Under the pieces are notes generated by a model, which saw nothing but the letters and a program-made list of their open reading frames with translations, did no database searches and was not told the origin of the DNA. Below are positions 1-13,900 of a stretch of 64,000 bases of DNA, piece after piece. The stretch covers positions 61,341,201 to 61,405,200 of the forward strand of contig OZ038422.1 in assembly GCA_964036155.1 (NCBI GenBank), read 5' to 3'. This DNA comes from Diploscapter coronatus (Eukaryota; Nematoda; Chromadorea; Rhabditida; Rhabditidae). Within the stretch, counting starts at the first letter, position 1; every line of letters begins with the position of its first letter. Both the position numbers and the translations under genes were made by a program.

Positions 1-1448
1 GAGAACTGGTAGAGAGAAATTAGGTAAGAGTAAAAATAGATTACTCCCAAGACCAAATAGGAGGCGAAGGGTTAAAAGGGGACGGCAAGACTAATATAGG
101 GAAGAATTCGAAATACAAATTTTAAGGGAAAATCTTAGGGCTTTTCGAATGTCTGAATCCGAGCTTGGAAGAGCAAAGGAGATATAAGACCCTGCCTCGC
201 TTTGCATAACTTTGTAGTTTATGGAAAACTGCCTTAGCAACTAAGTAGTATATAGGGATGCTTGCAGTGCGGTGCGGTACGCGATTTTACTGCACCGCCA
301 ACATCCCTGCTAAGGAGAAGAGAACATAATAAAGACTTTGAAGTTTGGGAAAGCAGATTGAAAGAAAGGTATCTACAAGATCGAACCGATATAGATTGAT
401 AGAGGAACGAAAAACCACTCGCCATGACCCCAAATGGTATGGTCTCGCCAAGCCACTCCCTCATATGCCAACAGCTACCATTTGGTAAACAAAAAGGTCA
501 TTGGTAAAAGAAGATGGGCATATCGATTGGAACCATCTGATACCCAAGGGAAATTCAAAGTCTCATTTAATCTCATTATTATCTGGGAAGCCTTGGATCT
601 TATACGAAGCGAAGCAAAATAATAAAGTAAATAGCACTTGAAGGAAAAGCTTCAGAATGTTATAACTAAAGAAAATGCAACAGAAACAACTTCGATAGTT
701 TTTTCCTAATTCGAAGATGTAAATTTGAATTTGAATTTCTACGCTTTTCGCCAATCTTTTCTGAAATGTTTCGTTTTGGCTGAATTCAAATTCCGAATTT
801 TGTCGAACGACATTTCCTAATTCCTTCCCTGATCATTGCCTTTGTTTCTCGTCTGCGATATTTCAACTGTCAAGAAAAACGGCACCGTCTAAAAATAGGC
901 TGCTTTTTCCTACCCATATCCGATTTTGCACCTTCGATATCTCTATTGTTTTGTTAGCTCAAACCGTTTGGGGTTCGTTTTCTATCTTTTCGGTCTCTTC
1001 ATTCGTCGTGGTCTTTTGACATTTATTCCCTTCGTCTCCTTATTTCTCTAACTGTCTCCATTTTTGTCTTACTGTATCCCGTTCTATTTCTCGGCTTTCT
1101 CAGCTTTCCCTCACTCTGCTCTGAACGCCTTGACATGCCGCGCGCGCTGTCAGCGAGGTCGAGCTCACGAAATCGGCCAGAGCCGGAGATTTTCCCTGTT
1201 CGCCATTTTGTATCTATTGTTTGATTGGGTGGACTGTGCCGACTTTTCAGATGTTCCTTTGAATTTGTTTTTTAAATTAATTGTCTTTCAATTATAATTC
1301 AACGAAAAGTTACTACATTTTTCGACATTGCTCTCTACACCAAATCTTTCGAACTCGTTCACTTGAATTTGTTTGCGCCAAATTTTACAGATAGATACTT
1401 TGTTTAGACGAGCCCGTCCTCGGTTACGGAATACAAAAATCGAGTCAG
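1..1448. other. intergenic region upstream of first Kunitz/lustrin gene
   Basis: No convincing coding exon is seen on either strand; the short open frames have no recognisable domain. A short inverted-repeat element lies at 254-308 (listed separately). From about 900 the + strand becomes pyrimidine-rich, as is common upstream of nematode genes, and it ends at the ATG at 1449. Confidence 0.5.
254..308. repeat. short AGGGATG-ended inverted-repeat element, copy 1
   Basis: A 55-bp near-palindrome starts AGGGATG and ends CATCCCT. Inside it, a GCAGTGCGGTGCGG arm faces a TACTGCACCGCCAACATC arm. A related longer copy is at 22338-22418 with the same outer motif and the same GGCAGTGCAGTAAAAT core. It could be a fragment of a non-autonomous DNA element; no transposase is present. 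Confidence 0.45.
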
Positions 1449-4400
1449 ATGTGGCTGGTGGTGGGTATGCTTGCTGCTTTGTCAGCATCGCCCCCAGTTC
1501 AATCCAATCCGTTGTGCATCGATAGGCCCTGTTCTCATTGCCAGCACTATATCCGAGCTGGAGACGCTTGTGAAGACTATGGAACCGTCCCGATGTTATT
1601 CTGCGATCCGGAAACGAACTTGATGCGACTCTCCGAATTATCCTTCCTCGAATGCTTTTCTAGTCGATGGCTACTCCGAGAATGTGCATCTGGAACTTAC
1701 TACCAGCCACTAAAAGGATGCGTAGATCCGACGATTCAACCATTTATGCAGGGACTCTCAGTGTCGGGTACTGATTTAGATTTTTACCGATATTTTGAGA
1801 AATGCAATATTTTCTACAGGAAGCGGTCGAGTGGGAGATGCCTGCCAATACAACACAGACTGCCTTGGGGTAACAAGCTGACTTTGGCCTTTAAAAATCT
1901 TTATCTTCCATTTCAGGGCATGTACTGCTCGACAGGAGCCTGTACTTGTCTGTCAACCTACATTCTGCGAGAGTATTACTGTTACGAAAAGGTCAATCCA
2001 AATCAGCCCGGGTGCACTTACGACGTGCAGTGTGAAGCAGTATGGCCTGGAGCGAAATGTTCTATGGATAGTAGCATCGGAACCTGTCGATGCCCAGGTT
2101 TGTGTTACATTTAACTTTTCTCAAAGCGATCTTATTTTTTTAGAAGAAACCCATGTTGCTCGAGAGACAAGAGATGGCTGGGTCTGTATTTCCCTGAAAG
2201 ATCAAGGAACTGGCGGAACTGCACCACTTTATTTTGTCTGTCCGTTGCCCGAAGGCGCTGGGTTTAAGATCGCCCTGAGCGATCCGGCGATAGGCGCTTT
2301 CCCAGTCGGCTGCACTGTAGGATCATCGGCAACTGTTGAACCAGTAGCGGGTCTAAATGGAGGGGGTACATTTTATTATAGCGTTTTCAAAAACCGCTAT
2401 ATTATGCAAAATTCAGGTGCTTGTATGTGGCCAAGCGACGGCGAATATATCGGAGACATATACGATTGTCTTCACACAAGTCCACACGTGAGTTTTGTCA
2501 AGCTTATTGGTTGCTGATAAGATATAGAATATTCGAGATTTGATATCTTTGTTTATATCTTCAAGAAATCTTCATATCTAGAAGTGCCACTTCTATCACC
2601 CTTTCCTTTATTAGGGAAGATTGTTTGTTTTCTCTTCAGATCTATCGAATCGTAGACTTCCTGATAGGAAAATCAATAAAATCAAAGGTTTAGATAAACC
2701 TCTCTCAAAAATTCCCCCAATCTCACTACGCCCATACCGCTGATGGTGTATGCTGCCCTTCGAGAGCTCTTGCGTGCATACAGCCCCAAGTTACGGGGCC
2801 AAACCCGTCTGAACCAAGATGGTGGTACAATTCGGTCACTGGAACATGTCAGCAATTTATGTGGGACCCTACGGCTACTGAAGCCAAGCACCACAGTGCG
2901 AACAACTTCAAAACTATCCAGCATTGTGAATCATACTGCAGAGATAGTACGAATTTCCTCTTTGTTTCTTTGTGAACTTAACGCTTCCAGCTTGTCAAAG
3001 AGGCTCACCCCAATATTCGACTGAAACTCAAGTCCACTCCGAAAGACCCATTACTTCTTGCGCGGCCACAGTCAGTTGTGCCAACGACTTTGCCTGTACT
3101 GCAATCGGTAGTCAGCATCTGTGCTGCCCAACTCCAGGTTGATGAAAAGCTCAATTTGCATTAAACTCATTTTCCCCCCAAAATAGGTTCAATTTGTTCG
3201 GCGAAGGGAGGACGGCCCTTCGATATTTCACAGAGGTCGACAGTCTACCATGCTGGCTTCCAGGTTAATACCGGGAAAGAAAGCATTCGGTAGGAGTGTC
3301 TGGGAAATTTTTCACAAACTTCTCGAAGTTCAGCTTTTACTACGATCCTATGCAAGGTCGATGTCAAGACTTCGTTTACAGAGGAGCCGGCGGGAACTTT
3401 AACAATTTCCTTTCGAAACACGAGTGCGATATGTACTGTGCTAGATGTAAGATAAATCTTGGGAAAATTGTCTGAAAAAATGTTTAGTGCAATGCGAAAG
3501 GGGCTCACCTTTGAGAATTGGCGAGGAAGCCCAAAGGTGCCAATCCAATGCCCAGTGCCCATCGTCTCATGAATGTAAAGCCGATCAAGGCGTTTGCTGT
3601 CCTAGGAAGCAGACCATTTGCGCTCAACCTCTGAGAGTCGGAGATTGTACCGAAAATGTGAAACGTTACTGGTATAACGCTAAGACCAGACAATGCCAGA
3701 TGTTCGAATACACAGGCTAGTCTTTTTCTTCCGAAAATGTAAATTCACTGGGTTTTAAGGTTGCCAGGGAAATGACAACAACTTCGAAACGATTTTGGAT
3801 TGTCAGAATTTCTGCAAGAACGCGATCCCTGAGCCGAAATGCATTCAAGGCCAGGCTTACAAAGACCCGTTCGGAAACTTCGTCACCTGCAGCAATGGTA
3901 TGGGATGTCCCGCGAATTACGAGTGCTATTACGATGGAGGCATGTTCGGATGTTGTGCGGTGAAATGTAGGCTGACCGTTTTTCAGAATTTTTTAGTTTA
4001 TTTCTAGCCTTTACTTGCTCCCTAAACGCGGACTCCGGAGTTCAATGCGGTGCTGGGTCGACGTTCAAATATTACTACAACTCACAGACTCAGAACTGCG
4101 AGAGTTTCCAATACAACGGATGTGACGGGAACAGCAATAACTTTGCGAATCGGGAGGCCTGTGAGCAGTACTGTAGTGTAGGAGGTACGGAAATTTTCAA
4201 ATCGCCAACTTTTCTGAATTCGGTTTTCAAGGCTGTCCCCATGGAGGGACTCCACATCGTGACCATTCGGGGATGATTACTGTATGCAGTACGCAGAACG
4301 TTTGTGCCGACACCCATGAATGCACCCCAGTTTTGGTGGGGCAGTCGACGATAAATCGGTGCTGCCCGACAAGAGCCTACATGTGCGGTCTTCCACCACA

Positions 4401-7397
4401 ACAAGGCACCCAATGTGGCGCGAGTTTCGTCACTCGCTACTATTTCAATATAGTCACCGGGCAATGCACAAGCTTCCAGTTCGGAGGTTCTATTTGATTT
4501 ATTTGTTTGTTTTTTTAACGTACAGTTTTTAGGATGCGACGGGAACCACAACAATTTCTTAACGATTCAACAATGCAGAAACTTCTGTATGAGCAACTCT
4601 TGTCCTGCTGGAAACGTCGCGTATGTTGATCCAAATACCCAATTGCCGATTCACTGTAATGAGGTTGTTTTCTTCAGGTTTATTCGAATTTTTAAGCATC
4701 TACTTTAGGCGTTGAGCAATTCATGCCCCAACGGCTACACTTGTACTTTCAACCCACTCATCAATAATCACGTCTGCTGTGGTGCGACAGATCAAGGAGT
4801 CTGTCCAGAAGGAGAGAAGTCGTTCATCGATACGATCGATATGTCACCTCGCGAGTGTCTCATTAACCTGGAAGCTTCTTGTCCTTCAAATTATCTGTGT
4901 CGATTCAACATGGCCAAGAACAAGTACTACTGCTGCACGAGCATAACCGGAAGGACTTGTCCGAACGGGAAATTCCTCTACAAGGAGCAGAGGAGTTCGC
5001 AGCCCCTCAAATGCACTATCGGAAGGGCTGATCAGTGCCCAGGTAGTTCTTTTTCTTTTCCATAAAAATCTTCAATGTGTATTCCTAGATGGGTATTCTT
5101 GCCAAAGTTATCTGCCCAACGCGTTCCAAGGATTTTGTTGCACTGCGAATTCGGTCTGTCCAGACGACGCTGACTATTTGGTGGATGATCAATCGAATCT
5201 TCCTCGGGCCTGCACGATGGGTGCATTCGTGTCCTGTCCTCCTTCTTATACCTGCCGATCTCATACGTCCACCACCGAGGGATTCTGCTGCAGGACTGGA
5301 TCCTTGTCGCTGCCAGCTTCAGTCAATGACGGCTGTCCACCAGGCAATTTCCTTCATATGGTGAACGGAGAAATCGCCCATTGCGACCCGTTCAACCCAC
5401 CAAACGCCCCATGTCCAGCTGGGTATACTTGTCAGTGGTCGCTGTCGAACCAGAGATACCAATGTTGTGGATCAAATCCAGCTCCGCCTCCTATCAGAAT
5501 CAACGATGGATGTCCGCAAGCGCAGATTGCTTATCGAGACGGAGAAGTGGTGCGAGTCTGCAGTGCTGGAGCCGCGAACTGCCGTAATTCTAATAGTCGT
5601 ATTGCGTTTTCTCAAAGATTTCTTTCAGCAACCGGATACTTCTGTCAGTTCTCCAACTTGAACAATCAGTTCCAATGCTGTGGAGTTTCGGGAGGATGCC
5701 CAGACGATGCGGTGGCTTTCATCGGTCTTTCTGGAGAGCCCGAGAAGTGCGTTGTCGGTCAGAGCAATTGCCCAACCGGATTTGCCTGTCAAAAAAGTAT
5801 CGCCGGACATCACGTTTGCTGCTCGGTGAAAATGAGTAGGGTTTCGGGGGTGATTTTGAGAGCAGCTTTTATTTTCAGTAGCATGTGTGGATGATGAGGT
5901 GTTCATCGATGGTGCATGTCACAAGCGCTCTCCACCGGGAGAACCTTGCATCGCCACTGAACAATGCTCGGGAGGAAGCGTCTGTGAAGAACAGACTTGT
6001 GCCTGCCCACCTGGCACCAAGCAAATGGGCGGATTCTGTCAGGAAGAAGTCAAGTGTCTCCCAAGTCAAATTCTTCATGCTGGTTTGTGCAGGAACAAAG
6101 TCAGGTTGGGAGAAAGCTGTATGATTTCGAAGCAATGCCAAGAAGGTTCGATTTTGAAAGAATCGTTTTTTTAGCTTATTTTTATTTTATTTATAGGAGC
6201 CAGCTGTATCCAAGGCTCGTGCGAGTGTAAAAAGGGCTTCGTCGAAAGAAGCGGAAAATGTGTCTCTCCAAAGACACCATCTCCAGCAGTAGCAGTCGGA
6301 CCCACAGTCGCACCAATTCCCGAGTCACCATCTGGAAGGCCTCTTATCTCTCAGAACAAATGTAGGATTTTTAATATTTTTCGAAATTTCCCTTTTCCTT
6401 TCTTAAAATATTTCAGTAGCTGCCTACACCTGCTCGAATCCAAGTTCTAAACCTTTGAGGGATCCCGACACCCACAGAGCGATCATGTGCAGTCCAGTTG
6501 GGAAGAGGTGTCCAATCGGTAGACAAGCGCTTCGGAAATTCAATTCTTCGAAGACGATTTTCAGGTTTTGAGTGCCAAATAAACACGAAGAAAACACAAT
6601 ACTTGTGTTGCACCGATAGTGGCATGGGCACACAGCCCGTCGTCACCACGCCACTTGGTCCGACCGAAATTACCCAACCGGCGATTATTCGGAAGAGTGC
6701 GGGTAAGAAAATTTGGCAATAATTATGGACCTATTTAAAAAAATTAACGTTCAGTTTGCCCATCCGGTAGAATTCCGTACCTTCTGAACGGTCTTCCACA
6801 AAAGTGCACTACGGCTAAGTGTCCAATCGGGTACGACTGTACCTACAAGAATCAGGCCTATCATTGCTGTTCCTCAGTGAAGACCGCCTCTACAGTGGGA
6901 AATCTCATTAAAGGCTAGCCGACCCGAAGCTCTTCCAGCTTGATTTATGAACGTTTTAGGAACCTCTGACGGCTCGCAACAGCCCATGGAGCAATGCGCT
7001 CGAGGCATTCCATTGATTTATCCATCTACGAAAACACCAGTTCTTTGTCAACCGGGAATTAGAGGATGTCCAGCTGGGTGAGATTTTTGAGAAATAATTT
7101 TTTTTGCAAAGTTAGCTCTTTCAGCTATTCCTGCCAACAAGCTATAGGAAATGCAGTTTTCATTTGCTGCTCAGCGAGACTGAGCGATAAGCCAGGAAGG
7201 ATAGGAGGAGCCGCACCATGTGACGATTTCATGGTCCTGGTAACGAGGATTATCGATGGAAACATTGAAAGGAGATGTGGTAACACCTTTAAACATTTTC
7301 TTCGAAAATTTGACTATTTGAAGAACGAAGCTGTCCGTATCCGCAAATTCCGATCGGCGGAGTGTGCTACGAGATGAAGAAAAACGCGAAGCGGTGA
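1449..7397 (+). CDS. secreted multi-domain Kunitz/lustrin/EB cysteine-rich protein (paralogue A)
   Basis: A multi-exon gene of roughly 1,400-1,500 codons by my estimate. The ATG at 1449 opens a hydrophobic signal peptide ([19 protein letters not shown]). Order: a private N-terminal Cys-rich module (exon 1, 1449-1767); an EB-like Cys module with SGRVGDAC (exon at 1820); five Kunitz-type domains (about 2750-2970, 3190-3450, 3600-3830, 4015-4185, 4380-4590) interleaved with lustrin-type repeats (C..G..C...Y.CCP pattern); a long run of lustrin repeats (4600-5840); EB-like repeats (5880-6250); and more lustrin repeats to the last exon ([15 protein letters not shown], stop TGA 7395-7397). Kunitz 1 and 2 lack the second and fourth cysteines. 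The residues after Cys2 in Kunitz 3-5 (T, G, G) are not the Lys/Arg of trypsin inhibitors. The likely role is extracellular or cuticle-associated; substrate specificity cannot be read. Internal exon edges in the last 1.5 kb are less certain. Confidence 0.85.
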
Positions 7398-7974
7398 TAG
7401 AAAATTTTGAGAAAGTCGTATTTTAATAGACTATCATTTCTCAATTAGTTTTTTCACGTGGGATATTCTAGTCCCTAAATTTTTATTTTAGCTCCTAGAT
7501 CGTGCTCAGAATTTCACACAGTTGCTCCACCGTATTTGCGTCCATTTATTTATCCCTTTGGGTTATGCTCTCTATCTTCTCCATTTTTTTTCTTCTTCTC
7601 GCAATTTTCAATACCTTCTCCACACTTTCTGCTTCTTTTCTTGACAGGAGGAAAAGATTTCTCCTTTTACGTAGTGACTCCTAAATGTTCGTGAGCTAAT
7701 TTTGACAGGTCCAATATCTTTTCCATCTCTTCTAAACACCCTATCTCTAGCCATTATCTCTCAAATTCAGTCACTAAACTCTAATCTATCAAATCCCAAA
7801 TATCTTTCCAAAGCTACCCCAAAACTTATCGATTTTTATCATCATTTTATCATTCATTATAATTTATTGTAGCTACAGTACTCTTAGTCCTGCCTTCTTT
7901 TAGTATCCCTTAGAATCTAGTATTTTGTCTAGACTAGGAAACCGTCCAGGCTTGTATCTGAAGACGAGTTTAGG
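7398..7974. other. intergenic spacer between the tandem paralogues
   Basis: 577 nt of AT- and pyrimidine-rich DNA between the stop codon of paralogue A and the start of paralogue B. No coding exon, RNA gene or repeat is recognised. It must contain the 3' end of A and the promoter of B, or a trans-splice outron. Confidence 0.5.
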
Positions 7975-10900
7975 ATGGGCCTAGGCCTTCCCAAATCTTA
8001 TTTGGGACTCGTATTTTTGGCCAGTTTTTCTGCAGGTTCGTTAATTACCTAACTAGTATTCATTATATGCTCATATTTATGCCTGATATTTGCTCAACTA
8101 CGTCTTTCCTATGTAATTCTGTAGAAAGGACATATCGCGAGCTACAGTAACTCGAAATTGTGATATTCGAAAATCGCTTTATTTCATGTGTGATGTAACA
8201 TGACTTGAGTAGGTACTATTTTGTACCGTGTTTCCATGAAAATTCAATAAAGTTGAAGAATTTATGAAATAATTGCTTGGTATAGTATTTCTGACCTTCC
8301 TGATAAAGTATTCTCAGGCCTTCAAATTTATTCTCCTTCGAATCGAGATAAACGCCAAACCGGTAGTGGAAGAGTCGGAGATGCTTGCGCCTTCAATACT
8401 GACTGTCTCACGGTGATTATATATATACACTAATTTTGGTTTGGCTTATCTTTTATGCTTTTACTTTTAAGGGCATGTTCTGCAATTCGGGACTTTGCTC
8501 GTGTTTATCGAGTTACATCGCTGCAGAGTCGTACTGCTACCAAAAAATCGAGCCTGGTCAACCGGGCTGTGTCTACAATGAGCAATGCTCGAGTGTTTGG
8601 CCTGACGCCTTCTGCGATACTTCTGCCGGCGTTGGAACTTGTCGATGCGGCGAGCACAAAGTTGAGCGTCCGACCAGGGATGGACACGTCTGCTTGGACG
8701 TTTTGGATGCGAATCACAATACTCTGGCGATAACTTGCCCACTTCCTGAAGGAGCTGGCTACACATCGGCTCTCTCCGATCCAAGACATCCCCGACAAAG
8801 CGACGGTCCTGGACCAGTTCTGTGCAACACCGAAAGCTCTCTGACTCATCAGTCTGCTGAAGACGTTGGCGACGGAAATGCTGCGTGCATCTTTCCATCG
8901 GATGGCCAGTACATCGCTGATTTATACGATTGCGTCGAATTCGTCTCGACGATGGATTTGACGACTTCGGGATACAGCGAAAAGGCTGATGGAATTTGCT
9001 GTCCGAATCGAGGCAAGCTTCAGTCTTTGTCTTCGGACAAACTTCGAGTCTTTCAGCGTTCACGTGCGTCCAGCCTACAGCTACCGGACCAAACCCAACT
9101 GAGCCAAGATGGTGGTACAATTCGATTACAGGTTGGATAAACATGAGACCTTCCTCTTAGAAACCATAAGAAACTTTCAGGGATGTGCCAGCAATTCTTA
9201 TGGGACCCGACTGCAACTGGGCCTGGAGAACATTCGCCAAACAATTTCCGAACCGTCGAACATTGCGAGAGTTACTGCAGGGATAGTGAGTTTTTCTTCA
9301 TTTTGTTTTTTAAAATAACTTTTTATTTACACTTGAATTTGTTTAGGTTGCGCCCGCGCTGCGCCTGAATACGAACATCGATCGACACTCCTTGAAGAAA
9401 CTCCTATTACGGGTTGTTCACAGACAACTACTTGCAGTAATAATTACGAATGCAAAACTGTCGGATCAGCCCAGTGGTGCTGTCCTACTGTGGGTAGGAC
9501 CATTAACTTCAACTAGTTGGGATAAATTTCCTAGTTAAAATTAATTTAAGCCTCGATTTGTGGCATGATCGGCGGTAGACCTCAGGACCTATCAATCCAT
9601 CACCGATCCACGGTTTTCCATCCTGGAGTCGAGAAACAGGTATTCGTTTGGCGTGATTTAGAAGTTTTACCCTAGTTTGTCTAGGGAACCGCATCGTCAA
9701 CTAGGTTTTTCTACGACCCACAATCCGGAAAATGCTCTCCCTTTACTTTCCTTGGAGCTGGCGGAAATTATAATAATTTCTTGTCGAGGATTGACTGCGA
9801 ACTCTACTGTGCAAGGCTGCAATGCGATCGAGGCAATCCTCTACGAATAGGCGACGTAACCCAGTCCTGTCAATCGAATTCCGACTGTCCAAGCTCTCAC
9901 GAATGCAAGGTATGGTTTTTTTTTTTTTAAATGTCAGAATCTTTAAATGAAAAAATCAGGCTGATCAAGGAGTTTGTTGTCCCAAAATGCAAACCATCTG
10001 CACCCAACCTCTAAGAGTTGGTAATTGCGACAGATCAGTTAGAAGGTATTGGTACTCGGCCGCTACGAGGGAGTGTCAGAGCTTTGAATACACGGGTGAT
10101 TATAATTTTCTTCAGTCGCCACGACTTATTTGAATGCTTATAGGATGCCAAGGAAATGACAACAACTTTGAAACGCTCGTGGATTGCCAGACTTTCTGTA
10201 GGAATGCAGCTCCAGAGCCCAGATGCCTACAGGGACAGGCATACAAGGACAACCAAGGGAAATTCGTCACCTGTAGCCCGAATCGTCAAGCCTCGTCGTG
10301 TCCTGCTAACTTCGAATGCTTCTTCGATGGATCGTTGCACGCTTGCTGCCCCACGAAGACCTTCACCTGCTCTCTTTCACCGAATCCGGGCAAAACTTGC
10401 GGACCCGGGATTTCTTTCAAGTACTACTACAACTCGCAGACGCAGGAATGTGAAAGCTTCGAATACTTGGGGTGTGACGGGAATAGTAACAATTTCGCAT
10501 CGAGGACTGAGTGTGAAACTTTCTGTGGAGTCGGAGGTCGGATTTTCGTGTCTCTCATTCAACTATTTGGCTTGTTCATTTCAGGTTGCGCTAATGGCGG
10601 AGTTCCTCTCAGGGATAGTTCCGGAGCGTTGCAGACCTGCTCGGAGAAGGAGGGCGGATGTCCTGGTACGCACGAGTGCACTACAGTCAGTCTAGGAGCG
10701 GATATCATTTCGCACAGATGCTGTCCGACGAAGACGTACATTTGTGGACTTCCACCTCAGCAGGGATCAAGCTTGTGTTCTGGAGGACTGACGGTCGTCA
10801 CTAGGTTAGTCATCTTACTTTCGTTGGATATAAACACATTTTCATATCATTTTGCAAAAGATTTTTTCTTAAAAAATCAAATTTCCAGGTACTACTTCAA

Positions 10901-13900
10901 CATCGTAACCCGAAAATGCTCGCCTTTCGTCTATAACGGATGCGACGGAAACCCCAATAACTTCGCGACTCTCAACCAATGCAACAATTTCTGCATGGCT
11001 TCAGGTATAATTTTAGGGGTCACCATCTTTTTTACGAACATTTTTAGCTTGTAACGCCGGCGACGTAGTGTATCTGAATCCCAACACAGGACTGCCGATT
11101 TCGTGCAGTGAAGAACTACAGAATAACTGTCCAAAGAATTTCCAGGTATTCAATTTTGCAAAGACGAAATCTATTGCGTCACTTCATCTCCCTTGCACAA
11201 ATATGCTAATGTTTAGTGCGTCTACGACGGTCTAACTGATCAGAGTGTTTGCTGCGGAGCGACGGATATGGGAGTTTGCCCTGACGGGGAGAAAGCTTAC
11301 ATTAGCGCGGTTGATATGTCGGTTCGGGAGTGTCTCATCAACGAGCATAATTCGTGTCCCAAAGACTATTTATGCAGGTTATATCATCATTTTATTTTAT
11401 GCTTGAAGAAATTTCGTTTTCAGATTCAACCCCGTCAAGAATCGTTACTTCTGTTGTGGGTCGATTACCAAAAACTACTGCCCAATGGGGCGAGCTCCAT
11501 ACAAGGATCAGATGACGTTGTACCCAATGAGATGTACGATGCATGCGACCGCTTCTGGTTGTGCAGATGGGTTTGAATGCATGAGCGACGTCAAATCCGC
11601 GCTACAAGGGTATTGCTGCTCGGTTTCCGACATTTGTCCTCACAAGGAAGAATACTTCGTTGACGAATCTTCCGGAATGCCGAGGTCTTGTACGATTGGC
11701 CACTTCGTTGCTTGTCCGGCAGGCTACTCGTGTATGGCTCAATTCGATGGTCTCGTTGGTTACTGCTGCAAAGGTCAGCCTCAAATGTCAGCATCAGACG
11801 GCTGCCCACCAGGCCAAGTCTCGTACTTCGAGAGAAATGAGGTATTTGGGAATCATCTCCTTTGGTGACACCCTTTTTCCAGGTTGTTTCCTGCGACCCA
11901 TTCAACCTTATAGCAAATCAAGGTTGCCCTCCTACATTTAGTTGCCAGTGGTCTGTGAGAATGCAGAGATACCAATGCTGTGGAGCCGATCCCCTTCCAC
12001 CGCCCATTGAAAGTAACTTTTTCCTTGAGCCGTATTCTGGGAGTGATGTTGGATTTTAATTTCCCATTTTTAGACGATGGCTGTCCAGCGAAACAAGTAG
12101 CATTTTCTGATCCCGATACGAGAAGGCCGAAAGTAAGTGGATAAAAGAGTGGAGTTTCGATGTAGAACATTTTTAGGTCTGTACATCAGCAACTCATTCC
12201 TGTCCAAGTTAGAAATGATAAACTATTTCCTTAAGCTTAGCATAATTTTAGCCGGATACTTCTGCCAATTTTCTACCCAGAACAAGCAATTCCAGTGCTG
12301 TGGAATACCGAGCGATTGCCCTACTGATATGGTGCAACTAAAATATTATTTTTCATGAAAACCCTGAATTTGACTTTAGGTCGCTTTCGTCGGTATCTCC
12401 GGTGAAGCTCAAGCCTGTTCGATGAACGGAGGCTCCGCATGTCCGGAAGGATTCGCTTGCGTTAAAGGAAAAACTGGATTGGAACTCTGTTGTGCGGGAG
12501 GCGAAGGTAAGATTGCTTTTTTTTTTTTTTTTTTTAAATAATTTAATTTTCGTCTCTATCTTCTTTTCCAGTTTGCGATGCTTCTGAAGTGTCAGTAAAT
12601 GGAGTCTGCATGCCGAAACGAGCGGTTGGGTTGAGCTGCGAGGATACAATTCAATGCCAAGGCGGTTCGATCTGTGAAAGAGGAATTTGTAAATGCCCGA
12701 AAAAAACGAAGGAAATCGCTCAGCAATGCATACCCTTGGATGATCCGAGATGCGGCGATCGGCATGTGAAAATCGCTAACGAATGCTTCCCGATGGTTTC
12801 CCTTGGAAGATCCTGCGTCCACAGTGCCCAATGTATGGGAATGGGGGCGTGCATCGATGGGGTCTGCGATTGCCCTAAAAATACACAGAGAAAGGTAAGG
12901 AATTACCGTTTTTCGAATCTTATTTAAAAAACATTTAGGGCGATCGCTGTGATCCGAAGACCAGATCCGCTGGGGGAAGACACACCTTGCCAATTCCTCT
13001 CGGGCCAATCAAACAAATCCAGCCACCTGTCAAGATTACAATCGGAAAGGATTTGAATGAAGGTAAGACATTCCTAAAGGCTCTTTTTTAAGAAAGTGCC
13101 AATTTCAGGTCTTTGCACCTCACCCCGAGTGCCATATCTGACGAATGGCATCGCGAGGCAATGCATCCTCGGGCAAACCTGCCCTGTCGGATATACGTGC
13201 ACTTTCTCGAAGCAGGCCCAGAATTACTTCTGCTGCTCGGGTGCGGCAATGAAAACTGGGGGTATGTGCAAAAAGCTGATAAATTTAACCGATTTTTTAA
13301 ATTCAGCGATAGCCAAAGACTTCTGCCTTGGAGGCGAAGCGTTGATATTCCCGTCAACGAACACTCCAGTCATCTGTAATCGATACCACCGATGCCCACC
13401 AGGCTACTATTGCAAAAGGAACCACAAGTCGATGCAACATTACTGCTGTAGCAAAGCAGAGCAGATACCCATGGAGACCTATATCAGTCAGGTCGGAATG
13501 ACGTTGAGGAATGCGGTTGGTTTTCTATATTTTAAAGGACTCGCATTTATTTCTGCAACAATTCCAGATCAAGGAAATCGCAAAGAAAAAGACCGAATTG
13601 GCCCAACAATTCGCGACGTTCCGAATGCCCCCGAGAAAAAAGAAACGACCCGAGAAGAAGCAGGAGTTGATTAAACCGGTACTTGTTTTCCATCTTCTGA
13701 CTTTTAAAAAAGTAACTTCATATTCTTAGACTTCCAAAATTCCGCCCTGTCCTTCCTATCTCTATCTATTAGAAGTCGAAGTTAATCACAAACAGATCAG
13801 ACGATGTCGTGAGTTCTTTTTTTTTCTTTTTAATTTTCAAAAAATCATCTATTTTCAGAATCAACCTGCCCAAATGGAATGATCCCAGTAAAAGGCATCT

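Noticed and set aside
8467..9144. 225-codon open frame on the minus strand opposite paralogue B
   Set aside because: It lies entirely antisense to well-supported Kunitz/EB exons, and its product has no domain; it is a composition shadow.
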